64,000 nt of DNA from PALSA-612 sp963846915 (GTDB lineage: Bacteria > Actinomycetota > Thermoleophilia > Gaiellales > Gaiellaceae): NCBI GenBank assembly GCA_963846915.1, contig CAWJXV010000009.1, forward strand, positions 62,001-126,000, read 5' to 3'. The notes below the pieces were generated by a model. That model made no database searches and was not told the origin of the DNA. It saw only the letters and a list, made by a program, of their open reading frames with translations. Position numbers and translations under genes: made by a program. Of the stretch, positions 40,667 through 48,774 are shown one piece after another. Position 1 is the first letter of the stretch, and every line of letters begins with the position of its first letter.

Positions 40667-41463
40667 GCCCTCACCTCCTGCGGCTGCAGCTCGTCGCTGT
40701 CCTCGACCGACCGGCCGGTGGACGCCAGGAAGACCTCCTCGAGCGTCTCCGCCTCGAAACGCTCCAGCAACTCCCCGGCCGGCGCCAGGTGGAGCAGGCG
40801 GCCGTGCTCGAGGATGCCGATGCGCTCCGAGAGCACCTCGGCCTCGCGCATGTCGTGCGTGCAGAGGAGGATCGTCGTGTCGTGCTCTTCGCGGATGTCC
40901 TCGATGAACGCCTGCACGTCGAGCTTCGAGCGCGGGTCGAGCCCCGTCGTCGGCTCGTCGAGGAGCAGCAGGACCGGCGTGGTGAGCAGAGCGCGCGCGA
41001 GGGCGACCTTCTGCTGGGTTCCGCGGGAGAGCTGCTCCATGCGTGAGTCGCGCCGCGAGCGCGGGAAGCCGACCCGGTCGAGGATCTCCGGGATGCGCGT
41101 CCGTGTCTCTGCGATCCCGACTCCGTAGAACCGGGCGGCGTAGGAGAGGTTCTCGACCGGCGACATCTTCTTGAAGAACGAGGCCTCGACCGACACGCGG
41201 TTGACCAGCCGACGTACGTCGCCGGCCTCCTTGACGACGTCGTGCCCGAAGATGCGCGCCTCGCCGTCGTCGGGGAGGATCAGTGTCGAGAGGATCCGGA
41301 CGAGCGTCGACTTGCCGGAGCCGTTCCGCCCGAGGATCGAGATGCACTCCCCGCGCGCGACCTCGAAGCTGACGCCGTCGAGCGCGCACGTCGTCTTGCG
41401 CCCGCGGCGGAGCGAGCTACGGCCGAACTCCTGGCGCAAATTGTGAACTTCAACAGCTGGCAC
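40663..41463 (-). CDS. ABC-2 type transporter ATPase
   Basis: 266 residues, one ABC domain. Walker A GRNGSGKSTL (about residues 45-54), Q-loop region, signature LSRGTQQKVALARAL and Walker B LLLLDEPTTGLDP with H-loop THDM. It is the energising subunit of the exporter encoded next to it. GTG 41463 is preceded by GAGGAG. First gene of an operon ATPase-permease-GNAT-methyltransferase. The 173-bp gap upstream (41464-41636) is shared with the divergent protease gene and shows no other feature I can support. Confidence 0.9.
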   Translation of the reverse strand: MPAVEVHNLRQEFGRSSLRRGRKTTCALDGVSFEVARGECISILGRNGSGKSTLVRILSTLILPDDGEARIFGHDVVKEAGDVRRLVNRVSVEASFFKKMSPVENLSYAARFYGVGIAETRTRIPEILDRVGFPRSRRDSRMEQLSRGTQQKVALARALLTTPVLLLLDEPTTGLDPRSKLDVQAFIEDIREEHDTTILLCTHDMREAEVLSERIGILEHGRLLHLAPAGELLERFEAETLEEVFLASTGRSVEDSDELQPQEVRA

Positions 41464-41636
41464 GCGATGCTCCTCGACTCACGTGGTTCAGCCCCGGATC
41501 GGGACTGATCGACACGGGCAGCGCTCCCGGAAAGCCGGGCGGCGCGCGGGGATCCAGGTGTCAACCGAGGCGCAACATACTGCTTGCACCTTAGCAGCTG
41601 AAGAACCGGGCCGATCCTGCCGATATCGAGTCCGAG

Positions 41637-42437
41637 ATGTCCGACTGGGACGACCGCAGCTACACCTCCTCGCCCGGGCTCAAGCTCGCGGTCGCAGGCG
41701 TCCTCGCCGTCGGCATCGGCGCGCTCGCCTTCACCTGGTACACGTACCAGCACCAGCACACGCTCTTCCAGGCCGAGCACGACGCGCGCGTCGCCCAGGT
41801 CGCCACGCTGCAGCACGAGGTCAACTATCTGCGCGGGAAGGACAGCTCGGCGGCCGCCCAGATCCAGGCGCTGAACACGAAGCAGGGCAACCTCGCCGTA
41901 CTTGCCAAGCGCGTGCTCAGGAGCGTCTTCACCGTCTTCTCCGGGAACGAGCTCGGCACCGGCTTCGTCGGCTGGCAGGACGACAGCTCGAGCTATCTGA
42001 TCACCGCCCGGCACGTCGTCAAGAACAACCTCGGCGGCTTCGTGACCCTGCAGCGCTCCGGCGGCGGCACGTGGCAGGGCGAGATCCAGCAGGAGGATGC
42101 GAAGAACGACCTGGCCGTGATCCGCCTCGACGGGCATCCTGCCGGTGCCGCGCCGCTGTGGCAGAGGGCGCTGACCAGGCCGCCCGCGCCGGGCGACTCG
42201 CTGCTCCTCGTCGGCAGCCCCTACGGACTCTCCGGCACGGTGACGAAAGGCATCGTCAGCCGCGTCACGTCGAAGCTGATCCAGACCGACGCCGCCGCGA
42301 ACCCCGGCAACTCCGGCGGCCCGGCGATCGACGCGTCAGGCCACGTCGTCGGAGTGCTCGTCTCGGGCATCCTCGGTAGCGGCCTGAGCTTCGCAGTCCC
42401 GATCGCCCGCATGTGCCAGCAGCTGCGCAGCTGCTGA
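41637..42437 (+). CDS. Membrane-anchored trypsin-like serine protease
   Basis: 266 residues. A short cytoplasmic tail, one membrane helix (about 15-36, LKLAVAGVLAVGIGALAF), a helical stalk (about 45-85, coiled-coil-like, with ARVAQVATLQHEV), then an S1C-type protease domain. The catalytic triad is visible: ITARHVV (His), AKNDLAVIRL (Asp), NPGNSGGPAI (Ser). There is no PDZ domain, unlike DegP/HtrA. It probably cleaves or senses misfolded proteins outside the membrane. Divergent from the ABC exporter. Confidence 0.87.
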   Translation: MSDWDDRSYTSSPGLKLAVAGVLAVGIGALAFTWYTYQHQHTLFQAEHDARVAQVATLQHEVNYLRGKDSSAAAQIQALNTKQGNLAVLAKRVLRSVFTVFSGNELGTGFVGWQDDSSSYLITARHVVKNNLGGFVTLQRSGGGTWQGEIQQEDAKNDLAVIRLDGHPAGAAPLWQRALTRPPAPGDSLLLVGSPYGLSGTVTKGIVSRVTSKLIQTDAAANPGNSGGPAIDASGHVVGVLVSGILGSGLSFAVPIARMCQQLRSC

Positions 42438-42497
42438 GTCGGACCAGTCACCCGCAGACACCGTCCCCGCAGGCCCTGTCGTTGTAAGGAAGTTGTT

Positions 42498-42508
42498 GTG
42501 CCTGGCAC
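42498..42508. repeat. 11-bp palindrome GTGCCTGGCAC
   Basis: A perfect odd palindrome between the protease and gltB ends, similar in form to the two GGTGTC(A/T)GACACC palindromes at 12990 and 13145. It may belong to the same REP-like family or help terminate the convergent transcripts. Confidence 0.35.
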
Positions 42509-42522
42509 CTGCGTCCGGCACG

Positions 42523-45500
42523 CTACGGAGCCGCGACGGCCGTTCCGGACTCGTCGTTTGCGTGCTTGCCGCCGGGGAGGGTGCCCTCGTGCTCGTCCTC
42601 GACCGCGGCGACGTCGGCCTTCGGGACGACGTGGCGGAACTCGCGGAGCGCCTGGGCGAAACGGTCGAGCAGGGCCTGGGCACGCTCGGAGCCCGTGTGG
42701 CGGACGTGCTTCTCGAGCAAACGGCGCAGCTCGTCCCCGCCTCTGACCGAAACCGCAGTGACGAGGTCGCCGTTCAGGCGCAGCGGGAGGACGCCTTCCG
42801 GGTCGTGGACGTAGATCTCGCCGCCGCTCATGCCGGCGCCGACGTTGCGGCCGAAGCTGCCGAGGACGACGACTGTCCCGCTCGTCATGTACTCGCAGGC
42901 GTGTTGCCCGACGCCCTCGACGACGGCGGTCGCGCCGGAGTTGCGGACGGCGAAGCGCTCCCCGGCCCGGCCGGCGCAGAAGAGCTCGCCGCCGGTGGCG
43001 CCGTAGAGGGCCGTGTTCCCGAGCAGAACGGGATCGCCGGCATCGCCCTCGGGCGGGCGAATCGCGATGCGGCCGCCGCCCATGCTCTTGCCGACGTAGT
43101 CGTTGGCCTCGCCGACGAGCTCGAGCTGAACACCGGCCGCGAGGAAGGCGCCGAAGCTCTGGCCGGCGCTCCCCGCGAAGCGCGCTCGTATCCGGCCGGG
43201 AGGCAAGGCGGTGCCGAAGCGGCGGGCGACGAGGCCGCCGAGCCGCGCGCCCACGGCGCGGTCGTCGTTACAGACGGCGTAGGCGGGCTCGACGATGCTC
43301 GCGCCCTCGAGCGCCGCGTGCGCTTCGCCGGCAAGCCGCTCACCGAGCTCTCCGCCCGAGGCTCGTAGCTGCGGCTCGCCGGCGTAGCGCACCGGCCCGT
43401 CTCCCGGGGACGCGAGGAGGGGAGCGAGATCGAGCAGCGCGGCTCGCTCACCGCCACGGGACGACCTGGCGAGCCGGTCGACGCGACCGACTGCCTCGTC
43501 GAAGCTCCGGAAGCCGAGCGCGGCGAGATGGGTGCGAACCTCCTCGGCGACGAACAGCAGGTACGCCATGACCTGCTCCGGCGTGGCCTCGAACTTCTCG
43601 CGCAGGTCGGGCCGCTGTGTCGCGATCCCGACCGGACACGTGTCCAGGTGGCAGGAGCGCACCATCAGGCAGCCCTGCGCGATCAGCACGGCCGTCCCGA
43701 ACGAGACCTCGTCCGCGCCCAGCAACGCCGCCACGACAACGTCGCGGCCGGTCTTCATCCCGCCGTCCGCGCGCAGGCGGACGCGTCCGCGCAGGCCGTT
43801 CGCCACCAGCGTCTGCTGCGACTCAGCCAGGCCGAGCTCCCACGGCACACCGGCGTTCTTGATCGACGAGAGCGGGCTTGCTCCCGTGCCGCCGTCGGCC
43901 CCGGCGATGTGGACGACGTCCGCGAGCGCCTTCACGCAGCCCGCAGCCACGAGCCCCACGCCCGCCTCGGAGACGAGCTTGACGGACACGGCCGCGTCCG
44001 GGTTGACCTGGCGGAGATCGAACACGAGCTGCGCCAGGTCCTCGATCGAGTAGATGTCGTGGTGTGGCGGCGGCGAGATCAGCGCCACGCCGGGCTGCGT
44101 GTGCCGGAGCCGGGCGATCTCCGCAGTCACCTTGTGACCCGGGAGCTGCCCTCCCTCGCCCGGCTTCGAGCCCTGCGCGATCTTGATCTGGAGCTCGTCC
44201 GCCGCCACCGCATACTCCGGCGTGACGCCGAAACGGCCGGATGCGACCTGCTTGATCCGGCAGTTGCGCTCGTCCGCGAAGCGCTCCGGGTCCTCGCCGC
44301 CCTCGCCGGAGTTCGCCTTGCCGCCGACCCGGTTGAACGCGATCGCAACCGTCTCGTGTGCCTCGGCGGACAGCGCGCCGTGGGACATGGCACCGCTGGA
44401 GAAGCGCCGGACGATCGACGCTGCCGGTTCGACCTCGTCGAGCGGTGCGGGCGCCGCGGCAGGCACGAGCTCGAGCAGGTCGCGGAGCTCGAGCGGCTCG
44501 CGCGTGTTCACGAGCTCCGCAAAGCGTGCGTAGCGCGCGCGGTCCTCGTCCCGGACGGCCTTGCGGAGCGCGTGGGCGGCGGCCGTCTCGTGGAGCGCTT
44601 CGACGACCTCGGGGTCGGTCGCGTGCCGCTCGCCGCCCTTGCGGAACTTGACGAAGCCCGGGTTCTCGAGGCGGGCGCCGGCCTCCCACGCCCGCGCGTG
44701 GCGGTCGAGCACGTCACGCTCGAGCTCGGCGAAGCCGAGGCCTCCGATCGCGGAGCTCGTGCCCTCGAAGCAGCGGTCGACGACCTCGGGGGCAAGCCCG
44801 ACGACGTCGAAGAGCTGCGCGCCGCAGTAGCTCGCCACGTCGGAGATCCCCATCTTGGACATGACCTTGAGAACGCCGTCCTCGATCGCCCGGAAGAAGC
44901 GCTCCTGAGCCTCCTCCGGTGACGGCCGGTCGCCGCCCAGCTTGTCACCGGCTGCGAGAGCCGCGACCGTCTCGAGCGCGAGCCTCGGGCAGATCGCCTC
45001 TGCCCCGTATCCGAGCAGGCACGCGACGTGGTGGACCTCGCGCGGCTCGTCGCTCTCGACCACGAGCGTCGCGAAGGTGCGCAGCTCCTCGGCGACGAGC
45101 CGGTCGTGCACGGCGCCGACCGCGAGCAGCATCGGCACCGGCGCGCGGTCGAGCTCTGCGGCGGCGTCGGAGAGCAGCAGCATCCCGCGGCCGGCGCGGA
45201 CAGCCGCCTCGGCCTCCGCGACGATCCGGTCGAGCGCCGGCTCGAGCCTCTCGCCGGGCGCGAAGGTGGCGTCGAGACGCTCGGTGTCGAGCCGCTCGAC
45301 GCCGTCCGGGAAGAGCAGGAAGCTCGGCAGCTCGATGCCGCCTGCGGCCTCAGGGCTCTCGACCAGGATCGGCGAGCGGCCGCCGAGCAGCGTGCGCAGC
45401 GAGAAGACGAATCGCTCGCGGAGATGGTCGATCGGCGGATTCGTGACCTGCGCGAACCGCTGGCGGAAGTAGGAGTAGAGCGGCCGCGCGCGACCGGCGA

Positions 45501-46896
45501 GCGGCGCCAGCGCCGTGTCGTCGCCCATGGACGAGGTCGGCTCGTGCGCGTGCGACGCGGTCGGCCGCAGGATCGCGCGCAGGTCCTCCTGCGTGTAGCC
45601 GAAGGCGGCCTGCCGCGGGGTCAGGTCGGTCCCGGGCGCCCCGACCGGCGAGCCGCACGAGCCGCGGACGAGACCGGCCTCGAGCCACTCGCCGTACGGG
45701 GCGCGCGCCGCCAGCCGCCGCTTGAGAGCGCGGTTCTCCTCGAGTCCGCGCTCGGAATCGATCGCGATCATCTCCCCCGGCCCAAGCCGTCCACGACGCA
45801 CGGGTCCCTCGGGCAGATCAGCCACGCCTGCCTCCGACGCGCAGACGACGAGATCGCCTCCGACCGCATAGCGGAGCGGACGCAGCCCGTTCCGGTCGAG
45901 CGTCGCCCCCACGACCTGGCCGTCCGTGAAGACGAGCGCGGCCGGCCCGTCCCACGGCTCGCAGAGCCCGGAGTGGTAGCGGTAGAAGTCGCGCACCGCC
46001 GGGTCGAGCTCGGCGTTCTCCTCCCACGCCTCCGGGACGAGCATCGCCAGCGAGTGGCGGACGTCGCGGCCGCCCCGGACGAGCAGCTCGAGGACGTTGT
46101 CGAGCATCGCCGAGTCCGACCCGCGGGGGTCTACGACCGGCGCGAGCAAGGCGTCGTCGTCCGAGCCGAGCCGACCCTCGCGCGCGTGCATCCAGTTCAC
46201 GTTCCCCTGGATCGCGTTGATCTCGCCGTTGTGGCAGAGGAGACGGAACGGCTGGGCGCGCTCCCACGACGGCGCCGTGTTGGTCGAGAAGCGCTGGTGG
46301 AAGACGCCGAAGGGAACCTCGACGGCCGGGTCGCGGAGGTCGCCGTAGAACGCCGCCAGCTGGTCGGCGGCGCAGAGAGCTTTGTACGTGACCGTCCGGA
46401 ACGAGAGCGAGGCGACGTAGGACGCGAGCGACCGCTCCGCGAGCTTGCGGGCACGGAAGGCACGCCGCTCGGCCTCGTCCGCGTCGAGACCCGGCGCCGC
46501 GATCAGGAGCTGCTCGATCCGCGGCAGGCTCGCCCGCGCCTCCGCCCCGAGCGCATCCGGGTCGACGGGCACCTCCCGCCACCCGAGCACGTCGAGGCCC
46601 TGCTCGAGGCAGGAAGCTGCGAGGCGCTCCCGGTCGGCATCGTCCCGGAGGAAGACCATGCCGATCCCGCAGCCGACAGACGGAAGCAGCGTGGAGGGGA
46701 TCGGCATCAGCAGGCCGGCGCCGTCTCCCGTCTTTCCGTCGGCTGCGACCGCGCCTCGGTGCTTGACGCGGCGGAGCGCCTCGAGCAGTGCGTCCAGGAT
46801 CTCGCGAGAGGCACGGCCGCGTGCGTCCGCCACGAAGCCGATGCCGCAGGCATCGAGCTCGGCGGTGCGGTCGTACAGCGTGGGATGCGAAACCAC
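42523..46896 (-). CDS. gltB: Glutamate synthase large subunit
   Basis: 1457 residues, full-length GOGAT alpha subunit; converts glutamine plus 2-oxoglutarate into two glutamates. The glutaminase domain begins at the N-terminal nucleophile Cys17 (ACGIGFVA), so a 16-residue leader is cleaved to mature the enzyme. The central and FMN domains follow, with SRGTQ-like GEGGEDPERF and the 3Fe-4S cysteine motif CHLDTCPVG (about residue 1090), and the GXGXG beta-helix at the C-terminus. GTG 46896 has GAGAGGAG upstream. The small subunit gltD is not in the window. It works with GlnA to assimilate ammonium. Confidence 0.95.
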   Translation of the reverse strand: MVSHPTLYDRTAELDACGIGFVADARGRASREILDALLEALRRVKHRGAVAADGKTGDGAGLLMPIPSTLLPSVGCGIGMVFLRDDADRERLAASCLEQGLDVLGWREVPVDPDALGAEARASLPRIEQLLIAAPGLDADEAERRAFRARKLAERSLASYVASLSFRTVTYKALCAADQLAAFYGDLRDPAVEVPFGVFHQRFSTNTAPSWERAQPFRLLCHNGEINAIQGNVNWMHAREGRLGSDDDALLAPVVDPRGSDSAMLDNVLELLVRGGRDVRHSLAMLVPEAWEENAELDPAVRDFYRYHSGLCEPWDGPAALVFTDGQVVGATLDRNGLRPLRYAVGGDLVVCASEAGVADLPEGPVRRGRLGPGEMIAIDSERGLEENRALKRRLAARAPYGEWLEAGLVRGSCGSPVGAPGTDLTPRQAAFGYTQEDLRAILRPTASHAHEPTSSMGDDTALAPLAGRARPLYSYFRQRFAQVTNPPIDHLRERFVFSLRTLLGGRSPILVESPEAAGGIELPSFLLFPDGVERLDTERLDATFAPGERLEPALDRIVAEAEAAVRAGRGMLLLSDAAAELDRAPVPMLLAVGAVHDRLVAEELRTFATLVVESDEPREVHHVACLLGYGAEAICPRLALETVAALAAGDKLGGDRPSPEEAQERFFRAIEDGVLKVMSKMGISDVASYCGAQLFDVVGLAPEVVDRCFEGTSSAIGGLGFAELERDVLDRHARAWEAGARLENPGFVKFRKGGERHATDPEVVEALHETAAAHALRKAVRDEDRARYARFAELVNTREPLELRDLLELVPAAAPAPLDEVEPAASIVRRFSSGAMSHGALSAEAHETVAIAFNRVGGKANSGEGGEDPERFADERNCRIKQVASGRFGVTPEYAVAADELQIKIAQGSKPGEGGQLPGHKVTAEIARLRHTQPGVALISPPPHHDIYSIEDLAQLVFDLRQVNPDAAVSVKLVSEAGVGLVAAGCVKALADVVHIAGADGGTGASPLSSIKNAGVPWELGLAESQQTLVANGLRGRVRLRADGGMKTGRDVVVAALLGADEVSFGTAVLIAQGCLMVRSCHLDTCPVGIATQRPDLREKFEATPEQVMAYLLFVAEEVRTHLAALGFRSFDEAVGRVDRLARSSRGGERAALLDLAPLLASPGDGPVRYAGEPQLRASGGELGERLAGEAHAALEGASIVEPAYAVCNDDRAVGARLGGLVARRFGTALPPGRIRARFAGSAGQSFGAFLAAGVQLELVGEANDYVGKSMGGGRIAIRPPEGDAGDPVLLGNTALYGATGGELFCAGRAGERFAVRNSGATAVVEGVGQHACEYMTSGTVVVLGSFGRNVGAGMSGGEIYVHDPEGVLPLRLNGDLVTAVSVRGGDELRRLLEKHVRHTGSERAQALLDRFAQALREFRHVVPKADVAAVEDEHEGTLPGGKHANDESGTAVAAP

Positions 46897-46984
46897 GTTG
46901 CTCCTCTCGGAGAGCTGGACAGGGTTCAGCAGAACCTCCGCCTGTGGTGTGAGCTAGTCGGCGGCGGCGGAGAGGGGTGGCCGG

Positions 46985-47059
46985 CTAGCGCGTACGAATG
47001 CGCGCGAGAAAGACGATCGCCTTGAGCGAAGTGCTCGGAAGGTTCGCGCGCACGGCCAT
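46985..47059 (-). CDS. Possible 24-codon upstream ORF in the gltB leader
   Basis: ATG 47059 to TAG 46985 encodes MAVRANLPSTSLKAIVFLARI plus three residues; AAGG lies about 12 nt upstream. It ends 88 nt before the gltB start. It could be a regulatory leader peptide or chance. The remaining leader holds short hairpins (GGTTC/GAACC near 46925) but no terminator. Confidence 0.25.
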   Translation of the reverse strand: MAVRANLPSTSLKAIVFLARIRTR

Positions 47060-47131
47060 GAGAGATATTCACCTTAGGCTGCATATTCGGATGGCGCAAA
47101 TACATGCCTCCGCCCTGGCGGCTCGCCTCGA

Positions 47132-47335
47132 TTGCTACTAACTGACTGCGAGCTGACCACTGACCCTGCCGTCTTCCACACCGACGACCTCCCGGGCATG
47201 GGCCTGACGACGATCCCGGTCTCGGACTCCGAGACGTTCGCCGGCCCGACCACGATCGGACTCTCCTGCGACACCTTCAACGGCACGGTGACGCAGGGCT
47301 ATCTGAGCGCGATCCAGGTAGGCGGGATCAACTGA
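47132..47335 (+). pseudogene. Fragment of a secreted protein (C-terminal piece)
   Basis: An open frame of 67 codons ending in NGTVTQGYLSAIQVGGIN. It has the Thr/Ser/Gly-rich composition and two cysteines of the C-terminal part of actinobacterial secreted proteins, but no proper start or signal peptide; only a TTG without a ribosome site is available. Most likely a decayed remnant. The rest of the 46897-47423 interval holds the gltB leader and no other gene. Confidence 0.4.
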
Positions 47336-47383
47336 ACACCGCCGCGGACAGGCGCCGCTGCGGCCGGCGCCTGCCCCGCGGAT

Positions 47384-47413
47384 TTGACAAGCGCAGGTCC
47401 GCTCCCGCACACT
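47384..47413 (+). promoter_or_regulatory. Promoter of the leuA-ilv operon
   Basis: TTGACA (47384-47389), an 18-nt spacer, then CACACT (47408-47413). The predicted start site (about 47420) lies just before the leader-peptide ATG at 47424. The -10 match is moderate. Confidence 0.5.
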
Positions 47414-47423
47414 GGATGTTCCG

Positions 47424-47519
47424 ATGAAGGCCCGCACCGCAACCGCGAAGCACCTGCCCCTCTGGGCTGCCGCGGTCGCGATCGCGATCATTTCCCTTCT
47501 CGTCATTCTCCCCCGCTAA
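47424..47519 (+). CDS. Branched-chain leader peptide (attenuator candidate)
   Basis: A 31-codon ORF 100 nt upstream of leuA. Its C-terminal half is almost all Ile, Leu and Val (VAIAIISLLVILPR), the signature of transcription-attenuation leaders of ilv/leu operons, where ribosome stalling at scarce charged tRNAs alters the downstream hairpins. It starts at or near the predicted transcription start. The stop codon lies in the loop of an 8-bp hairpin (47507-47527). A small membrane protein is the alternative, but position and composition favour a leader peptide. Confidence 0.6.
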   Translation: MKARTATAKHLPLWAAAVAIAIISLLVILPR

Positions 47520-47554
47520 GGGGGAGATGTCGCTCACGCGGCGCTCGTAGCCGC
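47507..47554 (+). promoter_or_regulatory. Leader hairpins of the leuA-ilv operon
   Basis: Stem TCTCCCCC/GGGGGAGA (47507-47514 with 47520-47527) has the leader-peptide stop in its loop. It is followed by stem GCGGC/GCCGC (47538-47542 with 47550-47554). A ribosome at the end of the leader peptide would melt the first stem. No T-run follows, so how termination works is not clear. Confidence 0.45.
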
Positions 47555-47619
47555 ACACACCGACCGAATCACACCACCGGTGCGTCCGCGTACCGGCCGA
47601 TCGGAACTGGAGGAGCGAC

Positions 47620-48774
47620 GTGCAACGACGCAGGATCACCATCTTCGACACGACCTTGCGGGACGGCGAGCAGTCGCCCGGCATCGCGCTGCAGCCGCAC
47701 GAGAAGGCGGAGATCGCAGAGCAGCTCGAGCGTCTCGGCGTGGACGTGATCGAGGCCGGGTTCCCCGCGTCCTCCCCCGGAGACTTCGAAGGCGTGCGCG
47801 AGGTGGCACGGGTCGTCGACGGTCCGACCGTCGCCGCGCTTGCCCGCACGCGCCGCGAGGACGTCGACGCGGCGGTCGAGGCGGTGGCGGGCGCGAGACG
47901 CTCGCGCGTCCACGTCTTCATCGCGACGAGCGCCCTGCACATGGAACGCAAGCTCGGGCTCGAGCCCGACGAGGTCGTCGAGCAGGTCCGCTTCGCAGTC
48001 GCCTACGCGGCCGGTCGGGCCGACGAGGTGCAGTTCTCGGCCGAGGACGCGACGCGCTCCGACCCGGTCTTCCTGGCCCGAGTCTGCCGCGAGGCGATCG
48101 CCGCCGGTGCCACGACCGTCAACCTGCCCGACACGGTCGGCTACTCGTTCCCGGCCGAGCACGCCGAGTTCCTGCGGCAGATCCGACTGCGCTGCCCCGA
48201 GCTCGATCGCGTCACGGTCTCCGTCCACTGCCACGACGACCTCGGTCTCGCCGTCGCGAACTCGCTCGCCGGCGTCGAGGCGGGGGCGGGCCAGGTCGAG
48301 TGCACCGTGAACGGGATCGGCGAGCGGGCAGGCAATGCCGCGCTCGAGGAGATCGTCATGGCACTGCGCGTCCGCGCCGACGCGTCCGATGCGGACACCG
48401 GCGTCGTCGTCGGAGAGATCGGCCGCGCGTCAGCCCTCGTATCGCGCCTGAGCGGCTACTCGGTGCAGCGCTGCAAGGCGATCGTCGGCGCGAACGCGTT
48501 CGCGCACGAGGCCGGCATCCACCAGGACGGCGTCCTCAAGGACGTCTCGACGTACCAGATCATGGATCCCGAGGAGCTGGGCCTGACGATGACGCTGCCG
48601 CTCGGCAAGCACTCGGGCCGGCACGCCTTCGCGCGCGCGTGCTCCGAGGCCGGGATCCAGCTGACCCGCGACGAGCTGAACGACGCCTTTGCGCGATTCA
48701 AGGAGCTGGCCGACGCTCGCCCGGCGGTCACGCTCACCGACGTGTTCGAGACGGAGGGGGTTGCAGTCCGATGA
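47620..48774 (+). CDS. leuA: 2-isopropylmalate synthase-type enzyme lacking the regulatory domain
   Basis: 384 residues. HMGL-like barrel with catalytic TTLRDGEQSPG (Arg14, Asp15), the metal-binding HCHDDLG and the linker motif GIHQDGVLKD followed by GKHSGRHAF. It condenses acetyl-CoA with a 2-oxo acid, presumably 2-oxoisovalerate for leucine synthesis. It stops where the C-terminal LeuA dimer/allosteric domain (about 130 residues) would begin, so classical leucine feedback is probably absent. GTG 47620 is preceded by GGAGGAG. First structural gene after the leader; overlaps the next gene by 4 nt. Homocitrate or citramalate synthase activity cannot be fully excluded. Confidence 0.85.
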   Translation: MQRRRITIFDTTLRDGEQSPGIALQPHEKAEIAEQLERLGVDVIEAGFPASSPGDFEGVREVARVVDGPTVAALARTRREDVDAAVEAVAGARRSRVHVFIATSALHMERKLGLEPDEVVEQVRFAVAYAAGRADEVQFSAEDATRSDPVFLARVCREAIAAGATTVNLPDTVGYSFPAEHAEFLRQIRLRCPELDRVTVSVHCHDDLGLAVANSLAGVEAGAGQVECTVNGIGERAGNAALEEIVMALRVRADASDADTGVVVGEIGRASALVSRLSGYSVQRCKAIVGANAFAHEAGIHQDGVLKDVSTYQIMDPEELGLTMTLPLGKHSGRHAFARACSEAGIQLTRDELNDAFARFKELADARPAVTLTDVFETEGVAVR

